NCBI GenBank assembly: GCA_039196965.1
Contig: JBCCUK010000010.1
Location: forward strand, 52,494-116,493
DNA length: 64,000 bases
Origin: CALLCD01 sp039196965
GTDB taxonomy: Bacteria; Pseudomonadota; Alphaproteobacteria; Caulobacterales; Hyphomonadaceae
Direction of reading: 5' to 3'
Below, one piece after another: positions 1 to 9,233 of this stretch. The notes under the pieces are model-generated. The model saw only the letters and a program-made list of their open reading frames with translations. It had not been told where the DNA came from and ran no database searches. Position 1 is the stretch's first letter. Each line of letters starts with the position of its first letter. The position numbers were made by a program, and so were the translations under genes.

Positions 1-411
1 CATCGCGTCGCCGCCGATTGCCCGGTCGCGGGAAATCCAGGCTTCACCTGTCATTGCAAGTAAGAGTGGCTCGTCTCCCACATCTGCGGCGCTATGCGCA
101 TCTGCATCTACTCTGTGTGGTCCGATAAATCTGCCGCCATGGCCGCGGGACAGGCTAGCCGCTCTAAGACCGTGGCTCGTGAGGCGCTCGCGAATGGTTT
201 CTACAAGGGGGGTCTTTCCACTTCCGCCAACTGTCAGATTACCGACGCAGATCACCGGAATGTTCAGCTCCGTGGGGACGACAGAACGCAACCGTCTTGC
301 TGTGATCCCCGACGACAATGCCGCAAGCGGCGTCAGCAGCGCCCGCAGCACTGGAGCCGCTTCGCGCGATTGCGGATCGATTTTTCCAGACCAGAAGTAT
401 GGCGCTCTCAT
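1..411 (-). CDS. lpxK: Tetraacyldisaccharide 4'-kinase LpxK (partial, N-terminal part)
   Basis: The minus strand reads open from an ATG at 411 to the window edge, so only the first 137 codons are present. The translation begins MRAPYFWSGK and contains GNLTVGGSGKTP, the P-loop signature of LpxK, followed by SLSRGHGG and VGDEPLLLA, both typical of the family. LpxK phosphorylates the 4' position of the lipid A disaccharide at the inner membrane. The start overlaps the waaA stop by four bases (ATGA), so the two are translationally coupled. The order DUF374 acyltransferase, waaA, lpxK is common in alphaproteobacteria. The call is secure; the C-terminus lies outside the window. Confidence 0.93.
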   Translation of the reverse strand, partial: MRAPYFWSGKIDPQSREAAPVLRALLTPLAALSSGITARRLRSVVPTELNIPVICVGNLTVGGSGKTPLVETIRERLTSHGLRAASLSRGHGGRFIGPHRVDADAHSAADVGDEPLLLAMTGEAWISRDRAIGGDAM

Positions 412-1658
412 TTTATCCCTGAAGGAGGCAGGAGCTTGTCCAGCGTTTCAGCTGCGTCGTTAAGGCGTTGTCGCCCAGCGGAAAAGTAGTCTTCCAGGGC
501 GTTTTTGTTGGGCATAAGCGGCTTTGCGAAAGACGCCGCTACATCATCGGTCGTGCGAACGATATCCACAGCGTCAATCGCTTGCAGGTCTTCGATGATG
601 TCCGCGAAGTTTGACGCGTGCGGGCCGGTCATAATTTGTTTGCCATAACTGAGCGGTTCAAGAGGATTGTGGCCACCGATTCCAGATAAGTGTGCTCCAC
701 CAAGATAGATATGATCAGACATCGAAAACCAAGTCGGCATTTCGCCCATTGTATCTGCTAGCAAGACCTTGGTCTGACGTGTTGGCCAATCACCTTTGGA
801 CCATCGAGCAAATAGCAGTCGCCGCTGAGCAAGAAAGGCTGTGAGTTCATCTCCGCGTTCAGGGTGGCGAGGCGCAAGAATGAGTCGGGTGTCGTCTGGC
901 AGTAGAGGCAGAGAATCTATCAAGAACTCTTCTTCACCGGCATGTGTGGACGCTCCCAAGAGGATAGGCCCAGCCCAGTCAAATTGTCGTTTTTCTGAAT
1001 GATCAGTCTGAAGAGCATTGTGTGCGCCACATTTCAGGCTGCCATATGGTGATATGTTGCGCCCTGTTATTTCGGACAATCCGTGTGCTGTGTTTCGATC
1101 TGCCGCCAGAATGACATCGAATTGAGAGAACAGATTCCGAGCCGTTCGTTTCCATCTGGTCCAGTTAGAGATGGATTTGGGGGTCATTCGAGCGTTTACC
1201 AAAGCGAGTTTCGCCTCGCTTACTTGTGCGGCCCGCAACAGGTTTGGCCAAATCTCACCCTCGGCAAAAATGCATAGATCTGGTTGCCAATGAGCGATGA
1301 ACCGCTTCGTCGCCGAAGGCGTGTCTATGGGAGCAAATTGATGAAGCGCCCTCGCAAGAGGTAAGTCCTCCATCAGCTCCGCTGATGTTCTGGTCTGGCT
1401 GGTGAACAGAAAAAAAGCTTCGGGACGCCGCTTTTGTATCGCCTTTGCCAGGTTCACCAGCAGTTTGGTTTCGCCGACACTCGCCCCGTGCAGCCAAATC
1501 AGTTCTCCGCCTGGTGGTGGTTGGAGGTGACGCGCGAGTCGCTCACTGCGCCGCTCGGAGATTTCTTTTCCCATGGCTGCCCTGGCATTGAGCAATTGCG
1601 GAACAAGGGGCGATAGGCCCGCCGTGGCCATCCGGTAAAACGCTAGGACGACGGTCAT
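408..1658 (-). CDS. waaA: 3-deoxy-D-manno-octulosonic acid (Kdo) transferase WaaA/KdtA
   Basis: A 416-residue protein of normal family length. It adds Kdo to lipid IVA at the cytoplasmic face of the inner membrane. The N-terminus has the usual short hydrophobic anchor, then WLHGASVGE (residues about 55-63), a hallmark of the glycosyltransferase-N domain. The C-terminal half contains HPERGDE, DTMGEMPTWFSMSD and GGHNPLEP, which form the sugar-nucleotide site. It overlaps the upstream acyltransferase stop by four bases and the lpxK start by four bases, forming a tight lipid A operon on the minus strand. Nothing in it looks broken. Confidence 0.95.
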   Translation of the reverse strand: MTVVLAFYRMATAGLSPLVPQLLNARAAMGKEISERRSERLARHLQPPPGGELIWLHGASVGETKLLVNLAKAIQKRRPEAFFLFTSQTRTSAELMEDLPLARALHQFAPIDTPSATKRFIAHWQPDLCIFAEGEIWPNLLRAAQVSEAKLALVNARMTPKSISNWTRWKRTARNLFSQFDVILAADRNTAHGLSEITGRNISPYGSLKCGAHNALQTDHSEKRQFDWAGPILLGASTHAGEEEFLIDSLPLLPDDTRLILAPRHPERGDELTAFLAQRRLLFARWSKGDWPTRQTKVLLADTMGEMPTWFSMSDHIYLGGAHLSGIGGHNPLEPLSYGKQIMTGPHASNFADIIEDLQAIDAVDIVRTTDDVAASFAKPLMPNKNALEDYFSAGRQRLNDAAETLDKLLPPSGIK

Positions 1659-2452
1659 GCCGCATCCGCCGTGGTGTTCGGGGGGCTCTCAGGCTCAATA
1701 TGAGGCGCGCCGCACAGCGCCTCCGCCCGCTTTGTCGCATGGTTTAGTGATGCCTCGAGTTCACGTCGCATGGCCTCAGGTGAGCCTGCCTTTGCGAGTG
1801 TAAGCGGCGCGCCGAATACAATTGCTCCTCGAGCGAACGGGAATGGTATCTGGAACCGATCCCAGGTAGACAGTCTCTTGGAAGGAGCGGTTGCGAGGGC
1901 ATAGGGAAGGATTGGCACGTTTGCCCTGCGTGCAAGGACAATTGGTCCCAGTCCTGCCCGTTGCCTTGGTCCCCTAGGGCCATCAGGCGTGATACAGAGC
2001 GCACCGCCTGATTTGAGCAGCTTTGAGGCCTCTGCAATGGCTGCGCCGCCGCCTTTATCTTTGGATTTGCGCTTGTGAAATGTGGAACCCCTGATGCCGA
2101 CAAGACCAAGATGACGGATCGCCCGCGCCACAGGTTCTGCGTCCGGAGAAAGCGAGATCAGCATGGCCGACGGAGCATCTCGGCCTGGCCAGCGTCGCAT
2201 GAACTTGATCCACCCTGTTGGTAGAGTGAGAATTGTTGAGTGCCATGCGGCTACGATAACACCGCCAGGTCTGCCCCAAGTCTGCTTTGCGGCCTCCAGC
2301 CCTTCTACACGCCAGCGGATTGTCCGACCGCACAATGCCATATATGACCATATTAATACTCCGAGCGCTGCAGCGACGGGGGTGGAACGGAGCACTTTCT
2401 TCATAATGGGCATTATAATCCCGTTTGTTTCCGATACCATAGGTCTGGGCAT
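1655..2452 (-). CDS. DUF374 lysophospholipid acyltransferase-like protein
   Basis: A 265-residue protein of the DUF374 branch of the LPLAT acyltransferase superfamily. It has a hydrophobic N-terminal segment (VAAALGVLIWSYMAL), AAWHSTILTLP where the HX4D-type catalytic motif would lie, and ITPDGPRGPRQRAG, the strongest family signature. Members next to waaA and lpxK are thought to act in lipid A or envelope acylation, but the substrate is not established. The start is uncertain: ATG codons at 2452, 2413 and 2404 are in frame, and the last gives MKKVLRSTP, like many homologues. It is the first gene of the minus-strand operon leading to waaA. Confidence 0.8.
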   Translation of the reverse strand: MPRPMVSETNGIIMPIMKKVLRSTPVAAALGVLIWSYMALCGRTIRWRVEGLEAAKQTWGRPGGVIVAAWHSTILTLPTGWIKFMRRWPGRDAPSAMLISLSPDAEPVARAIRHLGLVGIRGSTFHKRKSKDKGGGAAIAEASKLLKSGGALCITPDGPRGPRQRAGLGPIVLARRANVPILPYALATAPSKRLSTWDRFQIPFPFARGAIVFGAPLTLAKAGSPEAMRRELEASLNHATKRAEALCGAPHIEPESPPNTTADAA

Positions 2453-2571
2453 TCGTTGACCTAGTTAGGCAATTCCCAGATATAGTATGATATTTCGCGC
2501 TTAGATTGTGGTTTCACTTTCCTCAACTGAGCTGCCGAGCAATGCCAAAGCCTTTGTTGAGGGAGGTAAAA

Positions 2572-3207
2572 ATGGTCAAGACGCCGAAGCTGGAGCTGGT
2601 CTCCGGACCCGACAATACGGAGATAGCTGAGACCGATGGTCGTAGGCAGCGAAGTGAGCGTAGTCGCGCCCAAATCAGAGATGCCATGTTCACGCTATTG
2701 CAATCCGGTGAGGTGCAGCCAGGGGCGGCCAGGGTCGCAGAGGTTGCAGGCGTGGGGTTGAGGACAGTTTTTCGACATTTCGACGACATGGACTCGCTTT
2801 ATCGGGAGATGATGCGTGAAGCGGAGCGGAGGTTTTTGCCTCTCTTCATGTCGCCGCTCACGGCAACCGATTGGCGAGGGCAGCTTGATCAGCTTATCTC
2901 CCGCCGCGCGACAACATATGAGCAGCTTATGCTGCTTAAAGTTGCGGCGGGAATCCGCCGCTTCCAATCTCAATTTTTAATGGATTCGCATAACAGGTTT
3001 CGCGCCTTCGAAATGTCTGGGCTGCTAGGTGTGCTTCCCGAGGACATTCAATCACATGAGACATTGTTCTCGGCTTTGGAGACTGCGCTGAATTTCGATG
3101 CGTGGCGTGCAATGCGACAAGATCAGGATTTGGCACCCGAGCGCGCAGAAGCTGTCATGTTATTGACCGCTGACGCTTTACTCAAAGCTCATGGTTTCCG
3201 CCAGTAA
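2572..3207 (+). CDS. TetR-family transcriptional regulator
   Basis: A 211-residue regulator. The start at 2572 is chosen because GGGAGG lies just upstream; the open frame extends further back to 2506. An N-terminal helix-turn-helix is visible around residues 35-75 (RAQIRDAMFTLLQSG, then VAEVAGVGLRTVFRHFDDM), where the recognition helix reads GLRTVFRHF. The C-terminal ligand domain is variable and unassigned. It is divergent from the DUF374-waaA-lpxK operon, with about 120 bases between the two starts, so it may control that operon or itself. Its 3' end overlaps the convergent methyltransferase gene by 19 bases. No ligand can be inferred. Confidence 0.8.
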   Translation: MVKTPKLELVSGPDNTEIAETDGRRQRSERSRAQIRDAMFTLLQSGEVQPGAARVAEVAGVGLRTVFRHFDDMDSLYREMMREAERRFLPLFMSPLTATDWRGQLDQLISRRATTYEQLMLLKVAAGIRRFQSQFLMDSHNRFRAFEMSGLLGVLPEDIQSHETLFSALETALNFDAWRAMRQDQDLAPERAEAVMLLTADALLKAHGFRQ

Positions 3208-4040
3208 ACACCCGTAAAATCTATCTCTTCATATGCCGGAACCTTTTCGGACCTTTCCTCGAAGAAATCGTTCACCGCTTTGGCGCAGCTCGGCACGATG
3301 CCAAAGTCATCTATTATGACAACGCCTCCCGGAACGACTTTGTCATATAGATTATCGAGAATGTCGCGAGTTGAGCTATAGAGGTCGCCGTCCGCCCTGA
3401 GAAGCGCCAACTGATCAATCGGCGCGTCAGGGAGCGTATCTGAAAACCAGCCTTTCAGCACTTCTACTGATCCATCCCACAAGTCATAGGCTTGGAAATT
3501 CTTGATCACATCTTCCAGGCTGATCGCCAATTGAGGATACTTGTCCGCCGATAGATCAGGCTCGTCGGTTCGTCTGGGGGGAGGTAACCCCTCAAATGAG
3601 TCGGCCATGAAAACTCTCCGGTCCTTGAGGCCATGCGTCTTCATGTATGCTGTTATAAAAATAACCGCTCCCCCACGCCATACACCGCACTCAATCACGT
3701 CACCGGGGATGCCGTCATTGCGGATCAGATCAAGACAGTGATGGAGATTGTTCATACGCGCTCTCCCAATCATTGAGTGTTGAAAGCCTGCATGATGAAT
3801 ATTGCGAAACGGCAAACTGCCCTCAGCTCGAGAACGCTTATACTCGGCGAAAATGTCGGGGCGTTTTCCTGCTATATCGTGCAGAACATCGTAGTGAAAC
3901 GCCCCGCCGTTCTCTAAGCAATCGCGCAGATAGTAAATTCGAGCCTCGTTTTGAAGGTAAATTTCGTTGAGCAAGCTCTTCTTTATCAGCTCCAGATACT
4001 GTTCCTTTAAATCTTCTGGCGACATATCTGCTTTCTTCAT
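3189..4040 (-). CDS. TylF/MycF-family O-methyltransferase
   Basis: A 283-residue protein matching the TylF/MycF macrocin O-methyltransferase family, SAM-dependent enzymes that methylate sugar hydroxyls. The SAM-binding stretch is VIECGVWRGGAVIF (about residues 118-131), followed by VFMADSFEGLPPP and, further on, LLRADGDLYSSTRDILDNLY and GGVVIIDDFG, where acidic residues hold the Mg2+ and substrate in characterised members. Outside antibiotic clusters such proteins often modify surface polysaccharide. No sugar biosynthesis genes are near, so the substrate is unknown. It runs toward the TetR gene and overlaps its end by 19 bases. Confidence 0.82.
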   Translation of the reverse strand: MKKADMSPEDLKEQYLELIKKSLLNEIYLQNEARIYYLRDCLENGGAFHYDVLHDIAGKRPDIFAEYKRSRAEGSLPFRNIHHAGFQHSMIGRARMNNLHHCLDLIRNDGIPGDVIECGVWRGGAVIFITAYMKTHGLKDRRVFMADSFEGLPPPRRTDEPDLSADKYPQLAISLEDVIKNFQAYDLWDGSVEVLKGWFSDTLPDAPIDQLALLRADGDLYSSTRDILDNLYDKVVPGGVVIIDDFGIVPSCAKAVNDFFEERSEKVPAYEEIDFTGVYWRKP

Positions 4041-4420
4041 CTCGGACTTTTTGGGTTGCGATCCAAGCTGCCTTGCCGACCTGTGATCGAGAATTTTGTC
4101 GATGTGCGACGCGCCTTATGACAAGCATTTGCTTTCTGAGACAGTCGTAATCCCTAAACGACTGTAGTTTGGTTTTCCGTCGGTCCGCTTTGTTGCGGCG
4201 GATCACTAAATTGCCAAGGGTCTGCAAGCCTATTCAGCTCAAACCCTGACATCAGCGGCTCGCAGCAGTAATGCTGAAAAGCCGTCATATATCCCTTGAT
4301 TATTGGATGTTTTGCGAATAAGGAGCGCGGTATTCCGACACGTGGGGCAAATAGTCCGGTGTGAGTTGAGAGATGCTCATTCCCCCTGCGGCGGCTAACC
4401 GGATTGGAGATATACGAAAG
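4041..4420. other. Intergenic region before rpsB with an inverted repeat
   Basis: There are 380 bases between the divergent TylF-like gene and rpsB. An 8-bp perfect inverted repeat, ACAGTCGT at 4141-4148 and ACGACTGT at 4158-4165, is followed on the plus strand by a T-rich stretch, so it could be a weak terminator or an operator. The region must also hold the promoter and leader for the rpsB-tsf operon. I could not identify a credible ORF or name a known S2 leader RNA with confidence. Confidence 0.35.
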
Positions 4421-5287
4421 ATGGCTTTGCCAGAATTTTCTATGCGTGACCTGCTCGAGGCAGGCGTGCACTTTGGACACCAAACACATCGCTGGAACCC
4501 GAAGATGAAACAGTTCATCTATGGCGACCGGTCTCAGATACACATCCTGGATCTGTCGAAGACAGTTCCATTGCTGCACCAGGCCCTGGTTCAGGTGCGC
4601 GATACCGTTGCAAAGGGCGGACGTGTCCTGTTTGTCGGGACAAAGCGCCAAGCTCAGCAGCCGATCGCGGAAGCGGCTACCCGTTGCGCCCAATACTATA
4701 TGAACCATCGCTGGCTTGGTGGCACGCTGACCAACTGGTCGACAGTTTCGAACTCGATCAAACGGCTCAAGGAACTTGAGTCCATGTTCGAAGGAGATGG
4801 CGGCGAAGGGCTTACTAAGAAAGAGCTGCTCAATCTGGAACGCGAAAAAGACAAGCTCCAGCGTGCTCTTGGCGGTATCGCAGATATGGGCGGCTTGCCG
4901 AGCCTGATATTCGTGATCGATACGAATAAAGAGGCCATTGCTGTTCAGGAAGCCAAAAAGCTCGGCATTCCGGTCGTTGCTGTCGTGGATACGAATTGCG
5001 ATCCGGCAAATATCGACTTTCCCTTCCCGGGCAATGATGACGCTGCGCGGGCGATTGTTCTCTATTGCAATCTCATTGCTGACGCCGTCCTTGACGGCCT
5101 TGCTGAGTCCACTGCGGGCCTTGGCATCGATCTCGGCGAGACAGAGGATATAGAGGCGTTGGCCGCTGCAGATTTGGCAGTTGCTGAAGCTTCTGATGAC
5201 AGTGCACAGGGAGACGCTGAGGCCGCAACTGAAGACAGTTCTGATGCAGCCCCTGCCGATGCTGGCGAAACCGAAACGACTGCCTAA
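4421..5287 (+). CDS. rpsB: 30S ribosomal protein S2
   Basis: 288 residues from the ATG at 4421 (MALPEFSMRDLLEAG), the conserved S2 N-terminus; an in-frame ATG at 4373 gives a non-conserved extension and is rejected. Diagnostic motifs are AGVHFGHQTHRWNP, NHRWLGGTLTNW and PVVAVVDTNCDP. The C-terminus carries an acidic, alanine-rich tail of about 50 residues, common in alphaproteobacteria. S2 sits on the back of the 30S subunit and is needed for S1 docking. It heads the operon with tsf 48 bases downstream. Confidence 0.98.
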   Translation: MALPEFSMRDLLEAGVHFGHQTHRWNPKMKQFIYGDRSQIHILDLSKTVPLLHQALVQVRDTVAKGGRVLFVGTKRQAQQPIAEAATRCAQYYMNHRWLGGTLTNWSTVSNSIKRLKELESMFEGDGGEGLTKKELLNLEREKDKLQRALGGIADMGGLPSLIFVIDTNKEAIAVQEAKKLGIPVVAVVDTNCDPANIDFPFPGNDDAARAIVLYCNLIADAVLDGLAESTAGLGIDLGETEDIEALAAADLAVAEASDDSAQGDAEAATEDSSDAAPADAGETETTA

Positions 5288-5335
5288 ATAACAATTGAAA
5301 CTCTATCAGTATCAATGGATTTGAAGGACTGACCG

Positions 5336-6250
5336 ATGGCACAGATTACTGCTGCGCTTGTGAAATCGTTGCGTGAGCAAACCGGCGCAGGGATGATGGA
5401 TGCGAAGAAAGCCCTCGTGGAGAGCGATGGCGATACCGAGGCCGCCATTGAGTGGCTCCGCGCGAAAGGGCTGTCAAAGGCGGCCAAAAAGTCCGATCGC
5501 ACAGCAGCTGATGGTCTTGTGGCCGTTGCTTTGTCGGACGATGGCAAGACGGGTGCGCTCGTCGAGCTCAATGCGGAGACCGACTTTGTGGCTCGGAACG
5601 AGCAGTTTCAGATTGCGCTTCGCCAAATTGCTGAAACGGCGTTGTCTACCGACGGCACACTGGAAGGGCTGCAAAGCGCGGACGCTCCCGACGGAGACGG
5701 AAATGTCGAAGATATGATCAAGCGGATGGTGGCGACCATCGGTGAGAACATGACGTTACGCCGCACGACAAAACTGGACGTCACATCCGGGTCTGTCGCC
5801 AGCTATATTCACAACGCTGAGGCAGACGGCATGGGCAAGATTGGCGTACTGGTCGCCCTTGAAGGCGATGGCGATTATGCCGAAGCCGGCAAGAAGATCG
5901 CTATGCATGTCGCAGCAGCGAACCCGGCTGCTGAAGCGGCAACGGTGGACGAACTTGATCCCGCTCTTGTGGAGAAAGAGAAGACCTTCCTGACTGAGCA
6001 GGCGCGTGAAAGCGGCAAGCCCGAGAACATCATTGAAAATATGATCCAAGGCCGCATCAAGAAATTCTACAAAGAAGTTGTCCTCGTTGAGCAGGTTTTT
6101 CTTCTCGACCCCGATACGACTGTGGGCAAGTTCATTGGAACCACAGGTGCTGCGTTGAAAGGGTTTGCTCGCTTTACCCTTGGCGACGGCATTGAGAAAG
6201 AAGAGGAAGATTTCGCCGCTGAGGTCGCCGCAGCGACAAAAGGCGGCTGA
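5336..6250 (+). CDS. tsf: Translation elongation factor Ts
   Basis: 304 residues. It exchanges GDP for GTP on EF-Tu. The N-terminal UBA-like domain reads LREQTGAGMMDAKKAL, followed by the core contact residues NAETDFVARNEQF (TDFV being the EF-Tu interaction motif). The C-terminus has VLVEQVFLLDPDTTVG. It follows rpsB as in most bacteria and precedes pyrH. It is worth noting that a second, divergent EF-Tu occurs at 57.6 kb in this window; whether this EF-Ts serves it is unknown. Confidence 0.98.
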   Translation: MAQITAALVKSLREQTGAGMMDAKKALVESDGDTEAAIEWLRAKGLSKAAKKSDRTAADGLVAVALSDDGKTGALVELNAETDFVARNEQFQIALRQIAETALSTDGTLEGLQSADAPDGDGNVEDMIKRMVATIGENMTLRRTTKLDVTSGSVASYIHNAEADGMGKIGVLVALEGDGDYAEAGKKIAMHVAAANPAAEAATVDELDPALVEKEKTFLTEQARESGKPENIIENMIQGRIKKFYKEVVLVEQVFLLDPDTTVGKFIGTTGAALKGFARFTLGDGIEKEEEDFAAEVAAATKGG

Positions 6251-6350
6251 CTTTTTCAGTAAAATTTACAATCAGATGTCCCGGCTGCCATGACAGGTGG
6301 CCGGGAATCCTTTATCAGCTCCCGGAGCAGCGACGCCGGGGACCCCGCCC

Positions 6351-7088
6351 ATGTCAGACGACACCGATACGTCATCCGATCTAAAATTTAAACGCGTACT
6401 CCTCAAGCTCTCCGGAGAAGCACTTATGGGCCCCGGTGAGTTCGGCATTGATATGCCGACATGCTTAAAGTTTGCCGAGGAGATTGCCGCAGCGCGAGGT
6501 GGCGGAGCGGAGATGTGCGTTGTTATCGGTGGCGGCAATATTTTTCGTGGCCTGGCTGGCGCGGCAGTGGGTATGGATAGATCCCAAGCTGACAGTATGG
6601 GAATGCTGGCAACGGTTATGAACGCGCTGGCCGTGCAGGGGGCGCTTGAGCAAATCGGGGTCCCGACGCGGGTCCAGTCAGCAATACGTATGGAGTCCAT
6701 CTGTGAGCCATTTATCCGGCGACGTGCGGTAAGGCATATGGAAAAGGGCCGGGTCGTAATCTTCGCTGCTGGCACTGGCAATCCGTTCTTCACGACCGAT
6801 ACGGGTGCAGCTCTCAGAGCGGCAGAAATGGGGTGCGATGCACTACTTAAGGGCACCCAGGTGGACGGTGTTTACTCCGCCGATCCGAAAACGGATCCGA
6901 ACGCCACAAGGTATGAAACGCTTCCATATCAAAAGGTTCTGGCTGAAGACCTTAAAGTAATGGACGCGTCGGCTGTCAGTCTTATGCGCGATAGCAATAT
7001 TCCTATTCTTGTCTTTTCGATGCATGAGCAAGGTGCTCTACAAGACGTATTGCATGGGCGTGGGACCTTCACGCTGATTACGAAGTAA
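6351..7088 (+). CDS. pyrH: UMP kinase
   Basis: 245 residues from the ATG at 6351; the open frame extends to a GTG at 6297, but that extension is not family-like. The protein begins its fold with FKRVLLKLSGEALMG, followed by VIGGGNIFRG, FAAGTGNPFFTTDT and YSADPKTDPNA, all amino-acid-kinase family signatures of PyrH. It phosphorylates UMP to UDP and is normally a GTP-activated hexamer. No strong Shine-Dalgarno sequence is seen before either start. It lies between tsf and frr, the standard order. Confidence 0.95.
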   Translation: MSDDTDTSSDLKFKRVLLKLSGEALMGPGEFGIDMPTCLKFAEEIAAARGGGAEMCVVIGGGNIFRGLAGAAVGMDRSQADSMGMLATVMNALAVQGALEQIGVPTRVQSAIRMESICEPFIRRRAVRHMEKGRVVIFAAGTGNPFFTTDTGAALRAAEMGCDALLKGTQVDGVYSADPKTDPNATRYETLPYQKVLAEDLKVMDASAVSLMRDSNIPILVFSMHEQGALQDVLHGRGTFTLITK

Positions 7089-7100
7089 AGGGGCGTTGAT

Positions 7101-7655
7101 ATGAGTTATGATGAAAAAGACCTGTCGAAGCGTATGGAGGGAGCGCTGACCAATCTGGCGTCAGAATTCTCCGGACTTCGTACCGGTCGCGCCTCCACCA
7201 ATCTTCTGGATACTGTTGTTGTGCCGGCCTATGGGTCTGATGTGCCGCTTAATCAGGTTGGCAGCGTATCAGTCCCGGAAGCGAGGATGCTGAGCGTCAA
7301 TATCTGGGACAAACAGCTTGTGGGTGCCGCTGACAAAGCAATTCGCGATGCCGGGCTTGGCCTTAATCCGGTCGTGGACGGAACAAATTTGCGTATTCCA
7401 ATACCTCCATTGAATGAGGAGCGGCGTATTGAACTTACAAAGGTTGCTGGTCGGTACGCCGAAGCGGCAAGAGTAGCGGTCAGAAATGTCCGACGGGATG
7501 GAATGGACGGGCTTAAGAAGATGGAGAAGGACGGAGAAATTAGCCAGGATGAACAGAAGTCCCTGGAGAATGATGTTCAAAGGCTGACCGACGGGTTTAT
7601 CACACGGATAGACGAAGCACTTAAAACCAAAGAAGTGGAGATAATGCAGGTTTGA
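7101..7655 (+). CDS. frr: Ribosome recycling factor
   Basis: 184 residues, the usual length. RRF with EF-G splits post-termination ribosomes. Motifs are the N-terminal LASEFSGLRTGRAS, the hinge region IPIPPLNEERR and the C-terminal helix with VRRDGMDGLKKMEKDGEIS and QRLTDGFI. It begins 12 bases after the pyrH stop with GGGGCG upstream, and its end overlaps the TTG start of uppS. Confidence 0.97.
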   Translation: MSYDEKDLSKRMEGALTNLASEFSGLRTGRASTNLLDTVVVPAYGSDVPLNQVGSVSVPEARMLSVNIWDKQLVGAADKAIRDAGLGLNPVVDGTNLRIPIPPLNEERRIELTKVAGRYAEAARVAVRNVRRDGMDGLKKMEKDGEISQDEQKSLENDVQRLTDGFITRIDEALKTKEVEIMQV

Positions 7656-8416
7656 CGGCAACAGCCCCTTCTTCAAGCTCCCTGGAGCCGGACGGGTCAG
7701 ATGCTCTGGTCCCTGGTCACGTTGCCATCATTATGGATGGTAACGGTCGCTGGGCGAAGGCACGCGGGCTGCCGCGCTCAGCAGGTCATGAAAGAGGGGT
7801 TGAGGCACTCCGCCGCACAGTCGATGCCGCCGGTGAGCTGGGCATTCGGCATTTAACGGTGTTTTCATTCTCGACGGAAAATTGGCGTCGCCCCCTTGAG
7901 GAAGTGAATGTCCTGTTCGGTCTGCTTCGCAGCTATGTGAAGAGAGATCTCGCACGTCTCACCCGCAAGGGCGTTCGCGTTCGCATCATCGGAGATCGTA
8001 CCGGCGTTCCGGAAGACATCGCTGAACTGATCGAAAAAGCGGAGGCCGACACCCGCGCAAATTCGAGCTTCTTTCTGACGATTGCTTTCAATTACGGCGC
8101 TCGTGACGAACTTGTCCGCGCTGTCCGGGATTTGGCGAGACGCGTGGCAGCGGGGGAACTAAATCCGGATGATATTGAAGAGCAATCGCTCGAGCAGGCT
8201 CTGGATACATTCGGTCTACCAGATCCAGATGTTGTGATCCGAACAAGCGGTGAGAGCCGGATCAGCAATTTCCTGCTCTGGCAGGTCGCATATTCAGAGC
8301 TGATTATGCTTGATGTCCTATGGCCCGATTTCGACAAGAAACACCTCGTGACAGCAATTCGAGAGTATTGCGGCCGCGAGCGCAGGTTTGGCGCGCTGGA
8401 GTCAAAGGCGCTCTGA
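7652..8416 (+). CDS. uppS: Undecaprenyl diphosphate synthase
   Basis: 254 residues from a TTG at 7652 that overlaps the frr stop (TTGA). It is the cis-prenyltransferase that makes the C55 lipid carrier. Key motifs are IIMDGNGRWAKARG with the catalytic Asp, VFSFSTENWRRP, LTIAFNYGARDEL and, at the C-terminus, RTSGESRISNFLLWQ. The first 25 residues precede the conserved fold and are not conserved, so a later start is possible, but no better one with a Shine-Dalgarno sequence is seen. Confidence 0.94.
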   Translation: MTATAPSSSSLEPDGSDALVPGHVAIIMDGNGRWAKARGLPRSAGHERGVEALRRTVDAAGELGIRHLTVFSFSTENWRRPLEEVNVLFGLLRSYVKRDLARLTRKGVRVRIIGDRTGVPEDIAELIEKAEADTRANSSFFLTIAFNYGARDELVRAVRDLARRVAAGELNPDDIEEQSLEQALDTFGLPDPDVVIRTSGESRISNFLLWQVAYSELIMLDVLWPDFDKKHLVTAIREYCGRERRFGALESKAL

Positions 8417-8444
8417 ATGGTTCACGGCATTTCCGGAATTTCTT

Positions 8445-9233
8445 GTGAGTCGTGAGCTTACTCTCAGGCTGGCCTCGGCGGCTGTGCTTGTGCCGATCGG
8501 GTTACTCGCGGTCTGGTTTGGTAATGCCGCATTGGCAATTCTCGCGATGATTTGTGCGGCTTTGATGGCCTTTGAGTGGGCGCGGATGGTTGAGAGTAGC
8601 GTCGGGCCATTGATTATTGGTGGTGCGGTCATTTCTAATGGTCTGCATTTGGTAGATGCGCGTTGGGCGCTGATTGCTCTTGCTGGTATAGCGGCGCTTT
8701 CCGCGATAATTGAGCATGGTCGGGGCTTCAAGAGTTCTGCTCTGCTCGGAACGCTCTACACAGGTGGTCTGCCGCTCGCCTTTCAGGCGCTGAGAGCGCA
8801 GCCTGAAGCGGGATTTGCTCTCGCTCTGGGCGTGATGCTGGCAAGTTGGGCATCTGATACGAGTGCATACTTTGCTGGCAGACAATTTGGGGGACCCTTG
8901 CTGGCACCCAATGATAGTCCCAATAAGACTTGGAGCGGCGCTATCGGCGGTGCCATTGGCTCTGCGCTCGTTGCAATTTCTCTTGGTTTCACGATGGATG
9001 GTCCAGTCTTGTCCTGGGCACTGGTTGGCGTCGTCGTATCAATCAGTGCCCAGTTTGGTGATCTGTTCGAGTCCCAGCTCAAGCGCCAGTATGGCGTTAA
9101 GGATACGAGCGGTTTTCTGCCTGGGCATGGCGGTGTTATGGATCGACTGGATGGATTTGGGACGGCTGCCATTGTTGGTCTTGTAACGGCAAGCTTTTTC
9201 CCATCTTTACCATCGCATCTTTTGGGGGGATGA
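8445..9233 (+). CDS. cdsA: Phosphatidate cytidylyltransferase
   Basis: 262 residues if it starts at the GTG at 8445 (VSRELTLRLASA); the open frame extends upstream into uppS to 8388. The protein is a chain of hydrophobic membrane segments ending with the CdsA signature (SPNKTWSGAIGG in the middle, then SQLKRQYGVKDTSGFLPGHGG, with VMDRLD after it). It makes CDP-diacylglycerol, the precursor for phosphatidylglycerol and related lipids. The stop touches the dxr start directly. The exact start is the only uncertainty. Confidence 0.92.
   Translation: MSRELTLRLASAAVLVPIGLLAVWFGNAALAILAMICAALMAFEWARMVESSVGPLIIGGAVISNGLHLVDARWALIALAGIAALSAIIEHGRGFKSSALLGTLYTGGLPLAFQALRAQPEAGFALALGVMLASWASDTSAYFAGRQFGGPLLAPNDSPNKTWSGAIGGAIGSALVAISLGFTMDGPVLSWALVGVVVSISAQFGDLFESQLKRQYGVKDTSGFLPGHGGVMDRLDGFGTAAIVGLVTASFFPSLPSHLLGG

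Noticed and set aside
94..489. Plus-strand ORFs over 94-489
   Set aside because: The minus strand carries a clear LpxK N-terminus here with its P-loop; the plus-strand frames are shadows.
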